NCBI GenBank assembly: GCA_964388665.1
Contig: CAYMBJ010000043.1
Coordinates: 1-31,253 of the forward strand
Length of the DNA: 31,253 nucleotides
DNA from: CALCCV01 sp964388665
Lineage (GTDB): Bacteria > Bdellovibrionota > Bdellovibrionia > Bdellovibrionales > Bdellovibrionaceae
Direction: 5' to 3'
The translations under genes were made by a program, and so were the position numbers. The notes beneath the pieces are model-generated. The model ran no database searches. It saw only the letters and a program-made list of their open reading frames with translations, and was not told the origin of the DNA. Positions 1 through 7,377 of the stretch are shown here, piece by piece; position 1 is the first letter of the stretch, and the number at the start of each line of letters is the position of its first letter.

Positions 1-24
1 GCCTTGGGCCTTCTGGCGCGTTCT

Positions 25-58
25 GCCTCAAAAATTATTGTCGAGTTGAGGCTAATTT
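25..58 (+). terminator. Possible hairpin terminator at the window edge
   Basis: A 7-bp stem (GCCTCAA at 25-31 with TTGAGGC at 46-52) has a 14-nt loop and is followed by TAATTTT. It could end a plus-strand gene lying to the left of the window; one plus-strand frame entering at base 2 closes with TGA at 47-49 inside the hairpin. It also overlaps the stop codon of the minus-strand gene at 52. The loop is long and the T-tract short, so support is weak. Confidence 0.3.
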
Positions 59-369
59 TCAGGAATGGAGCTGCCACTCGCTTCATCCACTTTATCGACA
101 GGCTCTTCGTCTGGCGCGCTAGGATAGGTTTGAAAGGCATTGCTGTTCTGAGATGCCGCGGAACCTGTGCTTGGTGCTACGTAGGTGCCCGTGGTTGAAA
201 GCACTCCTTTCACGCTGGGAGCTCGACTTTGGAGAATGCCCGAGTTTCTTGGCAAGAGATAGAGCAGGGCAAAAAAGATGATGGCAACCCCAATGCAAAT
301 ATAGAGAATCTGTGCTATTTTTCTTTCCTTTTTGCTACTGTGGCCAGCAGCACCAGATATAACTGCCAT
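52..369 (-). CDS. Small single-pass membrane protein, unknown function
   Basis: This encodes 105 aa starting MAVISGAAG. I chose the ATG at 369 because AGGAGG lies 5-6 bases upstream; the frame stays open a further 26 codons but without a ribosome site. Visible parts are a short charged N-terminus (HSSKKERK), one hydrophobic segment at about residues 22-41 (ILYICIGVAIIFFALLYLLP), and a low-complexity Ser/Pro/acidic tail. With Lys/Arg before the membrane segment, the tail is probably periplasmic. I recognise no family. It is divergent from the regulatory pair beginning at 492, and a palindrome at 448-467 lies in the shared upstream region. Confidence 0.6.
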   Translation of the reverse strand: MAVISGAAGHSSKKERKIAQILYICIGVAIIFFALLYLLPRNSGILQSRAPSVKGVLSTTGTYVAPSTGSAASQNSNAFQTYPSAPDEEPVDKVDEASGSSIPEN

Positions 370-447
370 AAAGCCTCCTAACTCCCTTAAATGTAACCTA
401 TGATTGAATGGATAGCTCTGAAAACCGTGTTCATTGATGTTTCTCAA

Positions 448-467
448 CTTTTATGCATGCGTAAAAG
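448..467. promoter_or_regulatory. 20-bp near-perfect palindrome, candidate operator
   Basis: CTTTTATGCATGCGTAAAAG is symmetric at every position but one pair (T against G). It lies between the divergent starts at 369 and 492, the usual position of a dimeric repressor or activator site controlling one or both genes. No matching regulator is visible nearby except the receiver protein itself, which has no obvious DNA-binding domain. Confidence 0.4.
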
Positions 468-491
468 AGTTCGGCTCGACCTACGGTTGAT

Positions 492-932
492 TTGCTGAGA
501 CTCATATTGTTGTTTTTTGCTCTTGATGTTGAGATTGAGATTCTGCAACAAAATTTTGGGGGACAAAGATTGATAGTTCGCCTCGACATTCTCGAAATTA
601 AAAATCTCACCTCCGGATTTCATCTTCATAAAAAAGTGGACTCAGAGGTGCTCCAATATGACCAACAGTCTGTAGTGATTGCTACGACGGAGATTGGTTG
701 CTCAAAGGGGCAATTGATTTCGTTGGCCGGGAGAGTATATATCGAACATGAGTGCTTGGATTTTTCGGCTGTTGGTAAAGTGGCTCACATCTCAGCAGTT
801 CTTGGGAGCTGTCAGTTGACGCTGCACCTCCATCAATTTGATCGGATGATTTGGAAACGATATGTAAAGGCCCAAGGGGCACGGCAAGAACGGGTTGATA
901 TTACTTTTGGGGCGGTAAAAGGCAATGAGTGA
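492..932 (+). CDS. Small protein overlapping a receiver-domain gene, possibly PilZ-like
   Basis: This encodes up to 146 aa. The only early start in the frame is TTG at 492, with no clear ribosome site; GTG at 636 (98 aa) is an alternative, so the start is uncertain. The C-terminal two thirds look like a compact beta-rich domain (strands around IATTEIGCSKGQLISLAG and VAHISAVLGSCQLTLHLHQF) ending in the basic helix RMIWKRYVKAQGARQERV. That order resembles PilZ-type or PilZ-derived domains seen next to response regulators in Bdellovibrio relatives, but I see no RxxxR/DxSxxG signature for cyclic-di-GMP. It overlaps the next gene by 8 bases, implying translational coupling and a shared role. Confidence 0.55.
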   Translation: MLRLILLFFALDVEIEILQQNFGGQRLIVRLDILEIKNLTSGFHLHKKVDSEVLQYDQQSVVIATTEIGCSKGQLISLAGRVYIEHECLDFSAVGKVAHISAVLGSCQLTLHLHQFDRMIWKRYVKAQGARQERVDITFGAVKGNE

Positions 933-2271
933 GGCAAAAAAATTAAAAGCCCTCACGGAAGAGTTTTTAAAGAACAAGCGAATTCTTATTGTTGAGCCTT
1001 CCTCGGCCTTTGCTAATATGATTTCTAACTTCTTTGGCGAGTTTGGCGCAGACGCGGGTTCTGTTATTTTCGCCAGAAATTATGAAGATGCCTTGAGGCA
1101 GCTCAATGAAGCGATTCCCCATATTTTAATTTCGGAGTACTCTTTGGGCTCAAGCTCAGGTTTGATGCTCATGGAAGTCTTTGAAAAACTCCATGAGCCC
1201 GCAAGCTCAGTTTCGATTATCATAAGCAAAGAGTCTTCCGACTCGGCTGTTGCCGAGGCGGCCGAAGAGCAGGTGGACGCGTTTATGGTTAAGCCATTTT
1301 CCGTGGCTGATTTTGAAAAACGATTTTCAGAGGTGGTGCAGAAGAAAATGCATCCAAGCCCCTATACCACTAAGATTCGCGAGGGCAAAGCCCTTATGAA
1401 AAAGACAGACTATGTGGGTGCAATCAAGGTTTTGGCAGAAGCAAAGAAACTTTCGGATAAGCCTATTTCAGCTTATTGTTACTCTGGCGAATCACTACTC
1501 AAACTAAAGGACTATGAAAAGGCGTTTGCGGAATTTTCTAAAGGTGTGAAGATGCAGCCTTTGCACTATCGTTGCCTCATAGGTGAATTTGAAAGCCTGC
1601 TCGCTCAAAAAAAATATAAAGAGGCCTACACGCGCATCAATACGATTTCAAAAAACTTTCCGGTGACCACGCAAAGGTTGGGTACTTTTTTTGTTGCGAC
1701 TGTGTATGCAGGAAACTTTAAAGATCTGCCGCACCTTTATGAAATTTACAAGGTGTTGGATCACCGGCCGGCAGCGCTGTCCAATCTGGTGAGTTCGGCA
1801 TTTTTGCTTGCCGGCAGGCTGTCCATTCGCTCGCTCCAACTGGAGATGGCGGGGCAGTACTTCGAGGTCGGTTCAGTGGTAGCAAAGCGCAGTCCTGATT
1901 ATTTGGAAAAGGTGATTGACGAGTTTATAGCAATAAATGACGCCAATCAGGCGGATCGCTTCTTTAAGCTTCTGCCGATAGACGAAGTGGATCCAGTAAA
2001 GGCTGCACAACTCAAATTCAAGATTGATCGATTTCTTCTACCTGCTGACAAAGTGATAGCCAGCGGTCGACAGTTGGTAACCAAAGGAAATGCGACCCCC
2101 GAAATTCTAAAGATTCTCGTCGAATTGATTGCCAAAGCGGGTAAATCTACACTTGCCGAAAGTGTTATTCAAAAAGGCTTAGAAAAGTATCCTGACCTGC
2201 GCAAGGAGCTCTTTGAAATCCTGGAAGCAAATGCCGTAAGTGTGGAGCCCCCGTCAGAAGGCAATCAATAG
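925..2271 (+). CDS. Degenerate receiver-domain protein with TPR array
   Basis: This encodes 448 aa. Residues 18-130 form a CheY-like receiver: strand RILIVEP, strand HILISEYSLG, switch Ser101 and the conserved Lys123-Pro124. The phospho-acceptor Asp is replaced by Glu71, and the paired acidic pocket is reduced to Glu24-Pro25. It is therefore probably a pseudo-receiver, fixed in one state or working by binding. Residues of about 145-430 are helical repeats of TPR type (for example AYCYSGESLLKLKDYEKAFAEFSKGVK split over two helices), a scaffold for protein binding. There is no DNA-binding or enzymatic output domain. The ATG sits inside the end of the upstream gene, so the two are probably translated together. 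Confidence 0.85.
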   Translation: MSEAKKLKALTEEFLKNKRILIVEPSSAFANMISNFFGEFGADAGSVIFARNYEDALRQLNEAIPHILISEYSLGSSSGLMLMEVFEKLHEPASSVSIIISKESSDSAVAEAAEEQVDAFMVKPFSVADFEKRFSEVVQKKMHPSPYTTKIREGKALMKKTDYVGAIKVLAEAKKLSDKPISAYCYSGESLLKLKDYEKAFAEFSKGVKMQPLHYRCLIGEFESLLAQKKYKEAYTRINTISKNFPVTTQRLGTFFVATVYAGNFKDLPHLYEIYKVLDHRPAALSNLVSSAFLLAGRLSIRSLQLEMAGQYFEVGSVVAKRSPDYLEKVIDEFIAINDANQADRFFKLLPIDEVDPVKAAQLKFKIDRFLLPADKVIASGRQLVTKGNATPEILKILVELIAKAGKSTLAESVIQKGLEKYPDLRKELFEILEANAVSVEPPSEGNQ

Positions 2272-2281
2272 CTCTGAGTCC

Positions 2282-2311
2282 TTGACCTTAGTGAATTTTT
2301 TTGACCATATT
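2282..2311 (+). promoter_or_regulatory. Possible sigma-70 promoter for the 2338 gene
   Basis: TTGACC (2282-2287) and CATATT (2306-2311) are separated by 18 bases. They lie just upstream of the AAGGAG ribosome site and the ATG at 2338. The -35 is good and the -10 modest. This would let the small protein be made independently of the receiver gene. Confidence 0.35.
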
Positions 2312-2337
2312 GTCATCTTGAAAAAAGGAGATGACCA

Positions 2338-2799
2338 ATGAAAGCCGTTACAGAATTTGCAAGTTTTACCCTCGTTAAAGGACTCAATGCTCAAGCCAGT
2401 CTTGCTGCTGAAGGCAAAACTCCTGAAGAGATACAAGCCAGTTTGGGCGAAGCCTTTAAATTGGAAGGCGAAAAGCTCAGCTATTTTATCAATGCACTGA
2501 ACATCGCAAGTCAAAACAAAGAGAGCCTCAAGCGAGTTGTCGTTTTGAAATTGAACGAAGGTGAGCCGGTGCCACAAAAGGCTACAGTTATCGAAGAGTT
2601 GCACTATGTTCCAGAATTCCTAGTGCTCTCTCGCCCGACTCCTCCTGCTGATGCCAAAGCAGGAGGCAAAGGTGGCAGAAAGGGCGGCCGCGGGGGCGGC
2701 GGTCCAAAAGGCTCCCCATGGGGCCTTTCTCCCGAAGAAAAGGCAGCTAAGAAGAATGCCGGCGGCGCGAAAAAGCCTGCTGCAGATGCAAAATCTTAG
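2338..2799 (+). CDS. Conserved small protein with basic Gly-rich tail
   Basis: This encodes 153 aa, with a strong AAGGAG six bases before the ATG. Residues 1-100 look like a small alpha/beta domain (MKAVTEFASFTLVKGLNAQA, then LKRVVVLKLNEGEPVPQKATVIEELHYVPEFL in two parts). Residues of about 103-153 are a disordered Lys/Gly/Ala-rich tail with GGRKGGRGGGG, like RGG-type nucleic-acid-binding tails. I do not recognise the folded domain. RNA binding is an inference from the tail alone. The gene converges with the ABC-F gene, 30 bases away. Confidence 0.75.
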   Translation: MKAVTEFASFTLVKGLNAQASLAAEGKTPEEIQASLGEAFKLEGEKLSYFINALNIASQNKESLKRVVVLKLNEGEPVPQKATVIEELHYVPEFLVLSRPTPPADAKAGGKGGRKGGRGGGGPKGSPWGLSPEEKAAKKNAGGAKKPAADAKS

Positions 2800-2829
2800 G
2801 GCAATTTGCGCTCAATTATATATAGTCCG

Positions 2830-4437
2830 CTATAATTTATTTTCTGGTCGGGGCTTTTTCGCCTCGACATATTCATCATAGGTGATCGAATTGTCGTACA
2901 CGATCTCTTGATCCAATTCGATCACGCGATTGGCGACCGTCTGAATAAATTCATGATCATGCGAAGTAAAGATCACATTGCCTTTAAAGCGCTTAATGCC
3001 CTCATTTACAGCTGAAATGCTCTCCAGGTCCAAGTGGGCGGTGGGCCCATCCAGCAGCAAGACGTTGGCTCCCGAAAGCATCAATTTTGAAAGCATACAG
3101 CGAACCTTTTCTCCTCCAGAGAGGACATTGGGCTTTTTGAGTGCTTCTGGGCCGCTAAAGAGCATTTTTCCTAGGAATCCGCGAATAAAGGACTCATCTT
3201 TATCACTTGAGTACTGACGCAACCAATCCACGAGTGACTCTTGATCACCCGTGAAAAATTTTGAGTTTTCTGACGGAAAGTACTCGGTGGAGGTTGTGAT
3301 TCCCCAATTAAAAGACCCTGAGTCAGGCTCTAAGTCTCCAGCCAAAATATCCATCAACACCGTCTTGGCGAGGTCATTTCGCCCAAGAAGTACGATCTTG
3401 TCACCCTTACGCATTACAAAGCTAATGTTCTTTAAAACCTGTTCACCATCGATAGTTTTACTGATGCCAGATACGGTCAAGACGTCGTTGCCAAGCTCCC
3501 TTTTGGGTTCAAAACCGACAAAGGGCTGTTTTCGCGACGAAACCGGCAGGTCTGCCAAATCCAATTTTTCGAGCTGTTTTTGCCGGGATGAGGCCTGCCT
3601 GGATTTGGAGGCGTTGGCGCTGAAGCGCTGGATAAAGCTTTTCAATTCTTCAGCCTTTTCGGAAGTTTTTTTCTGTTGATTCGACAGCAGACGCTGATTG
3701 AGTTCCACTGATTCCTTCCAGAAATCATAATTGCCGGTATAGGTAGTCACTTTTGAAAAGTCGATATCAGCAATGTGCGAACAAACTCGATTGAGGAAGT
3801 AACGATCATGCGAAATCACAATCACCGTGTTTTCGAAATTGAGAAGAAAGTCTTCTAACCACTGTATCGCGTAGATATCAAGATGATTGGTCGGCTCATC
3901 TAAGAGCAAAATGTCGGGCTTTCCAAATAGAGCTTGAGCCAAGAGCACCTTCACTTTTTCTCCGCCCACTAAGTCCTTCATTGATTTCTGATGAAGCTCA
4001 TCTGGGATACCGAGGCCGGCCAACATGGTGCCTGCTTCAGACTCAGCTTCCCAACCATTGAGCTCAGCAAATTCCATTTCCAATTCGCTGGCGCGAATGC
4101 CATCAGCTTCAGAGAAGTCAGCTTTGCTGTAAAGAGCGTCTTTTTCTTGCATGATCTTGAACAATTTGTCGTTGCCCATAAGCACAGTCTGCAAAACGCT
4201 GTGTTCATCAAAGGCATAGTGATCTTGTTTCAAAACGGATACACGCAGATCCTGTGATATGTTCACTTCACCTGTATTGGGTTCAATCTCTTTTGCTAAG
4301 ATCTTCAAAAAGGTGGTTTTTCCTGCGCCATTGGCGCCAATCAATCCGTAGCAATTGCCGGGTGTAAATTTAACATTGACGTCTTCAAAGAGCTTTTTGC
4401 CACCGAAGCGGAGGCTGACATTTGAGGTAGTAATCAT
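2830..4437 (-). CDS. ABC-F ATPase, YbiT type, with altered second Walker B
   Basis: This encodes 535 aa, a soluble protein with two ATP-binding cassettes and no membrane segments. ABC-F proteins bind the ribosomal E site and relieve translation stalls. I start at the ATG at 4437 (MITTSNVSLRFGGKKLF), which matches the YbiT family start; the frame runs 40 codons further upstream without support. Cassette 1 has Walker A GANGAGKT (34-41), a signature LVGGEK and Walker B LLLDEPTNHLD with catalytic Glu181. Cassette 2 has the YbiT-typical GRNDLAKT (352-359) and LSGGEKVR, but its Walker B reads LLLDGPTAHLD. The catalytic glutamate is Gly464 and the usual Asn is Ala467. The interdomain linker (about 240-310) is Lys/Ser-rich and helical. 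The gene is divergent from the DTW gene. Confidence 0.93.
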   Translation of the reverse strand: MITTSNVSLRFGGKKLFEDVNVKFTPGNCYGLIGANGAGKTTFLKILAKEIEPNTGEVNISQDLRVSVLKQDHYAFDEHSVLQTVLMGNDKLFKIMQEKDALYSKADFSEADGIRASELEMEFAELNGWEAESEAGTMLAGLGIPDELHQKSMKDLVGGEKVKVLLAQALFGKPDILLLDEPTNHLDIYAIQWLEDFLLNFENTVIVISHDRYFLNRVCSHIADIDFSKVTTYTGNYDFWKESVELNQRLLSNQQKKTSEKAEELKSFIQRFSANASKSRQASSRQKQLEKLDLADLPVSSRKQPFVGFEPKRELGNDVLTVSGISKTIDGEQVLKNISFVMRKGDKIVLLGRNDLAKTVLMDILAGDLEPDSGSFNWGITTSTEYFPSENSKFFTGDQESLVDWLRQYSSDKDESFIRGFLGKMLFSGPEALKKPNVLSGGEKVRCMLSKLMLSGANVLLLDGPTAHLDLESISAVNEGIKRFKGNVIFTSHDHEFIQTVANRVIELDQEIVYDNSITYDEYVEAKKPRPENKL

Positions 4438-4457
4438 AGCCCTGGTCCTACCGCGAG

Positions 4458-4478
4458 TTTTGTTGATTTTCAACAAAA
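4458..4478. promoter_or_regulatory. Perfect 9-bp inverted repeat in the divergent promoter region
   Basis: TTTTGTTGA (4458-4466), a 3-base spacer and TCAACAAAA (4470-4478) form a perfect inverted repeat. It lies 20 bases upstream of the ABC-F start and 35 bases upstream of the DTW start. It could be an operator for either gene. In the ABC-F leader RNA it would form a hairpin, but an AT-rich 9-bp stem followed by no T-run is a poor terminator. Confidence 0.4.
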
Positions 4479-4512
4479 GAGCAGTTGCTAGGATTTGATT
4501 TCCCCATAAGCT

Positions 4513-5280
4513 ATGCATATGGAAAATTCTACCGGGCCCGAGCTGATCAATCTTCAAAAGTTCTTAGCAAACAGAGTGGCTCAACAAGAGTCTCAACCAA
4601 GATGGCGGCGCATTTGTCCTAGGTGCATTCAACCTCAATTTTCTTGCTACTGTGTGCACCTTCATCCCTTCGATCCGCATATAAAATTTATAATACTCAT
4701 TCACCCCATCGAGCACCACCGGCGCATCGCCACGGGACGTATGGCCTATTTGATGCTTGAGAATGCTGAGCTCATTATGGGCCATGATTTTAGTAACAAC
4801 GAAAAGCTCAATGCTTGCCTAAGCAATCCCAACTACCAAAGTGTTTTGCTGTATCCTGGTGCCGGCGCCTTGAACCTGTCCAGTGGCAATTGTTCTGTTG
4901 GAGCTGAGAGCTCGCAAAGCCCAAAAAAATTACAGATACTTGTTGTCGACGGCACCTGGGCTACTGCGAAAAAAATGGTGAATCTAAGCAAAAATTTGCA
5001 GAATTTACCGCGAATCTGCTTTACTCCGCCACATCCTTCGCGATTTTGGGTGCGCAGGCAACCAAAGCCTCATTGTTTTTCTACCATTGAGGCCGTTCAT
5101 CACACAATCGAACTTCTGGGTGAGCAAGTTGGCTATAATAACGAAATGCGAGCGCATGATCGGCTGTTGTCTGTATTTAATATTTTGGTGGAGCAACAGT
5201 TGCGACTGCAATCCTATCAGCCTCGAGAGCACGAGCGGCCTTGTCATTCACGAAAAACCGCGAGTACCGTACTGTATTAA
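4513..5280 (+). CDS. DTW-domain tRNA-uridine aminocarboxypropyltransferase
   Basis: This encodes 255 aa. The DTW family (TapT/TuaA type) transfers the 3-amino-3-carboxypropyl group of S-adenosylmethionine to uridine in tRNA, giving acp3U. Visible are the N-terminal Cys cluster ICPRC...CYC (Cys35, 38, 45, 47; likely zinc), the SPOUT-like core LIHPIEHHRRIATGR, and the hallmark DGTW at 146-149 followed by ATAKKM. The basic FWVRRQPKPHCFSTIEA segment is also family-typical. The first ATG is at 4513 and a second at 4519; upstream TAGGA is a weak ribosome site. The stop codon lies in a 16-bp palindrome shared with the convergent lipoprotein gene. Confidence 0.88.
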   Translation: MHMENSTGPELINLQKFLANRVAQQESQPRWRRICPRCIQPQFSCYCVHLHPFDPHIKFIILIHPIEHHRRIATGRMAYLMLENAELIMGHDFSNNEKLNACLSNPNYQSVLLYPGAGALNLSSGNCSVGAESSQSPKKLQILVVDGTWATAKKMVNLSKNLQNLPRICFTPPHPSRFWVRRQPKPHCFSTIEAVHHTIELLGEQVGYNNEMRAHDRLLSVFNILVEQQLRLQSYQPREHERPCHSRKTASTVLY

Positions 5281-5293
5281 CCCGGCCGGGTTA
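5278..5293. terminator. 16-bp perfect palindrome between convergent genes
   Basis: TAACCCGGCCGGGTTA includes the stop codon of the DTW gene and lies 31 bases beyond the stop of the minus-strand lipoprotein gene. It can fold as a 6-bp GC-rich stem with a GGCC loop. No strong T-run follows on either side, so it may be a weak bidirectional terminator or a protein-binding palindrome. Confidence 0.4.
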
Positions 5294-5323
5294 TTAAATA
5301 TCACTGTGACCATCGACTCCGTA

Positions 5324-5851
5324 TTATATGTCTTTGTGGGAAGCAGCGAATTCGCGAAGTTTGGGTGGTGTGATTCCTTGTTCTTCCATAGCTTGCGGAT
5401 CGCGTAACCTACCTCGAACAGTGCTAAATCCATAGCGATTGATAAAGCGGACTTCCACGTCATCCCCAGCTTCACCGGCACCAGAAACATAAAGATTCAT
5501 ATCAAAAATCGGTCGCTTGGCTATCAGGTGCACAGCCCCATCCACATATTGCCATAGACCGGTTCCATCACCCAGTTTGTCGATTTGATAATAGAACTTG
5601 CCATTGTCAAATAGCACAAAGCGCATCGGAGTGCTTTCATCTGTTTCAAGCATTTTTAACTGTTCAAATCTTGTCTCAGCCTGTGGATAATCAATTGAGG
5701 GGTTTTGATAGGCGTCAAAAAATTCCCGATCGCGGGTGTGAGCAATCAATTTTGGCTCCGAACAACCTGTCGTCACCAAAGTAATGAGCAAGGGGAGAAT
5801 TACAAACGCAGACCTCAACAATATTTGATTAAAATGCTTCAGTTTTTCCAT
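5324..5851 (-). CDS. Putative lipoprotein, unknown function
   Basis: This encodes 175 aa from the ATG at 5851 (MEKLKHFNQILLRSAF). An in-frame ATG 18 codons upstream would bury the signal peptide, so I prefer the shorter form. A hydrophobic segment runs to a lipobox-like VTTGC, then SEPKL; the Thr at -3 is atypical but lipidation is plausible. The mature part is rich in aromatic and charged residues (FDNGKFYYQIDKLGDGTGLWQ) without a domain I recognise. The Ser following the Cys favours the outer membrane under the usual +2 rule, which may not hold in this group. It is 101 bases beyond the stop of the helicase gene on the same strand. Confidence 0.7.
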   Translation of the reverse strand: MEKLKHFNQILLRSAFVILPLLITLVTTGCSEPKLIAHTRDREFFDAYQNPSIDYPQAETRFEQLKMLETDESTPMRFVLFDNGKFYYQIDKLGDGTGLWQYVDGAVHLIAKRPIFDMNLYVSGAGEAGDDVEVRFINRYGFSTVRGRLRDPQAMEEQGITPPKLREFAASHKDI

Positions 5852-5952
5852 CCTCACCAGGATAGTATCTTCAACTTCCGTGTCAATCTTCAGATGGATC
5901 TTCACATCGACCTTTGTACGGAAGTCCGCTGTCTCAGAATGATTTTTTGAAA

Positions 5953-7329
5953 CTATCGACTGGTGCTGGGCCCGTGTCGACCGCCCCCGGCGCCGCCACT
6001 GCGCTGCGAACTTGGTCTTGAACGCCCAGATCCACCGGTGGAACTTCTGGGGCCACGAAAGTGACGCCGCGGTGGACCGTCTTCAGCCGCACGATCGGAT
6101 CTTTGATTTCTTTCAATCAGTGCTTTGGCCTTTCCTTTGGAAAGAACCCGAGCATTGGCCACACTGGGGGAGTGGTAGGGATGATCCGTAATCACAGGAA
6201 TGGACTTTTTGATGAGCTTTTCGATGTCCAGCAAAAAGGCGCGCTCCTCAGCATCACAAAACGCAATGGCAATGCCCTGAGCGCCTGCTCTTGCTGTTCT
6301 ACCAATTCTATGCACATAGCTTTCGGCATCATTAGGCAGCTCAAAATTGATCACATGTGTAACATCATCAATGTCGATGCCGCGGGCTGCGATGTCGGTG
6401 GCCACAAGCACACGAATTTTGCGCGCGCGAAACTCTTCAAGAGCGCGCTGTCGGGCCGACTGAGATTTATTGCCATGAATGGCCGCTGAGCTGATACGAT
6501 TTTTGCTAAGCATTTCGACCACACGGTTGGCTCCATGTTTGGTGCGCGTAAAGACGATCACAGAGCTAAAGCTTTTGTCCTCAAGCAGTGTGCGCAAGAG
6601 GTCGCGTTTTTTGCTCTTTTCGACATACATCACTGACTGTGCTATCACCTCAACTGTTGACGCCACAGGAGTCACCGTAACTTTGGTTGGTGTCACCAAA
6701 AGCGTGTCGGCCAACTTTTGAATTTCTGGTGGCATGGTGGCGGAAAAGAATAAATTTTGGCGCGATTTGGGGAGCATCTGTAAAACGCGTCTGATATCAG
6801 GCAAAAATCCCATGTCTAGCATGCGATCGGCTTCGTCCAAAACAAACACTTCGATTTTTTGCAAGGTCAAATAGCGCTGTTGAATCAGATCCAAGAGGCG
6901 ACCCGGCGTGGCCACCAGTATATCAACACCATTTTGCAAGGTCTTCACTTGCGGCGACTGCCCGACACCACCAAAAATCACTGCAGATTTTATCTGCAGA
7001 TATTTTCCGTACTCGCCAAAACTATCATGAATCTGTATGGCCAATTCTCGGGTTGGCGCCAACACCAATACCCGGGCTGATTTTGGTTCGGTTCGCTTAG
7101 GTGCGAGAGCCAAACGTTGCAGGATCGGCAGCGCAAAGGCCGCTGTTTTTCCTGTTCCGGTTTGGGCGCATCCTAGGAGGTCAAAGCCCTTTAACAGACT
7201 CGGAATTGACTGAGCCTGAATAGGAGTGGGGTGGGAGTAACCAGAGTCACCAATCGCTTTCAATAAAGGATCAATCAAGGCAAAGTCTGCGAATTCATTT
7301 TTTTTAGCATCAAGTTTTGAGATTAACAT
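5953..7329 (-). CDS. rhlE: DEAD-box RNA helicase, RhlE type
   Basis: This encodes 458 aa. It unwinds RNA duplexes with ATP, typically in ribosome assembly, RNA decay and cold adaptation. In order: Q motif (GYSHPTPIQAQSIP, 30-43), Walker A AQTGTGKT (55-62), PTRELAIQ, VLDEADRMLDMGF, SAT in FFSATMPPEIQ, then the second RecA domain with TDIAARGIDID and HRIGRTARAG. The last 80 residues are a disordered Arg/Gly/Ser tail (RHFRGPRSSTGGSGRSR), as in RhlE subfamily proteins. The symbol is by subfamily resemblance, not proven orthology. No strong ribosome site precedes the ATG. It follows the antiporter gene by 48 bases and may be co-transcribed with it. Confidence 0.92.
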   Translation of the reverse strand: MLISKLDAKKNEFADFALIDPLLKAIGDSGYSHPTPIQAQSIPSLLKGFDLLGCAQTGTGKTAAFALPILQRLALAPKRTEPKSARVLVLAPTRELAIQIHDSFGEYGKYLQIKSAVIFGGVGQSPQVKTLQNGVDILVATPGRLLDLIQQRYLTLQKIEVFVLDEADRMLDMGFLPDIRRVLQMLPKSRQNLFFSATMPPEIQKLADTLLVTPTKVTVTPVASTVEVIAQSVMYVEKSKKRDLLRTLLEDKSFSSVIVFTRTKHGANRVVEMLSKNRISSAAIHGNKSQSARQRALEEFRARKIRVLVATDIAARGIDIDDVTHVINFELPNDAESYVHRIGRTARAGAQGIAIAFCDAEERAFLLDIEKLIKKSIPVITDHPYHSPSVANARVLSKGKAKALIERNQRSDRAAEDGPPRRHFRGPRSSTGGSGRSRPSSQRSGGAGGGRHGPSTSR

Positions 7330-7377
7330 AGGCTCATTTCATACAGGCAGTCCGCACAGAAAGCCAGTGTAAACTTT

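Noticed and set aside
4438..4557. 40-codon N-terminal extension of the ABC-F protein
   Set aside because: It crosses the divergent promoter region and the DTW start; family members begin at MITTSNV-like sequence.
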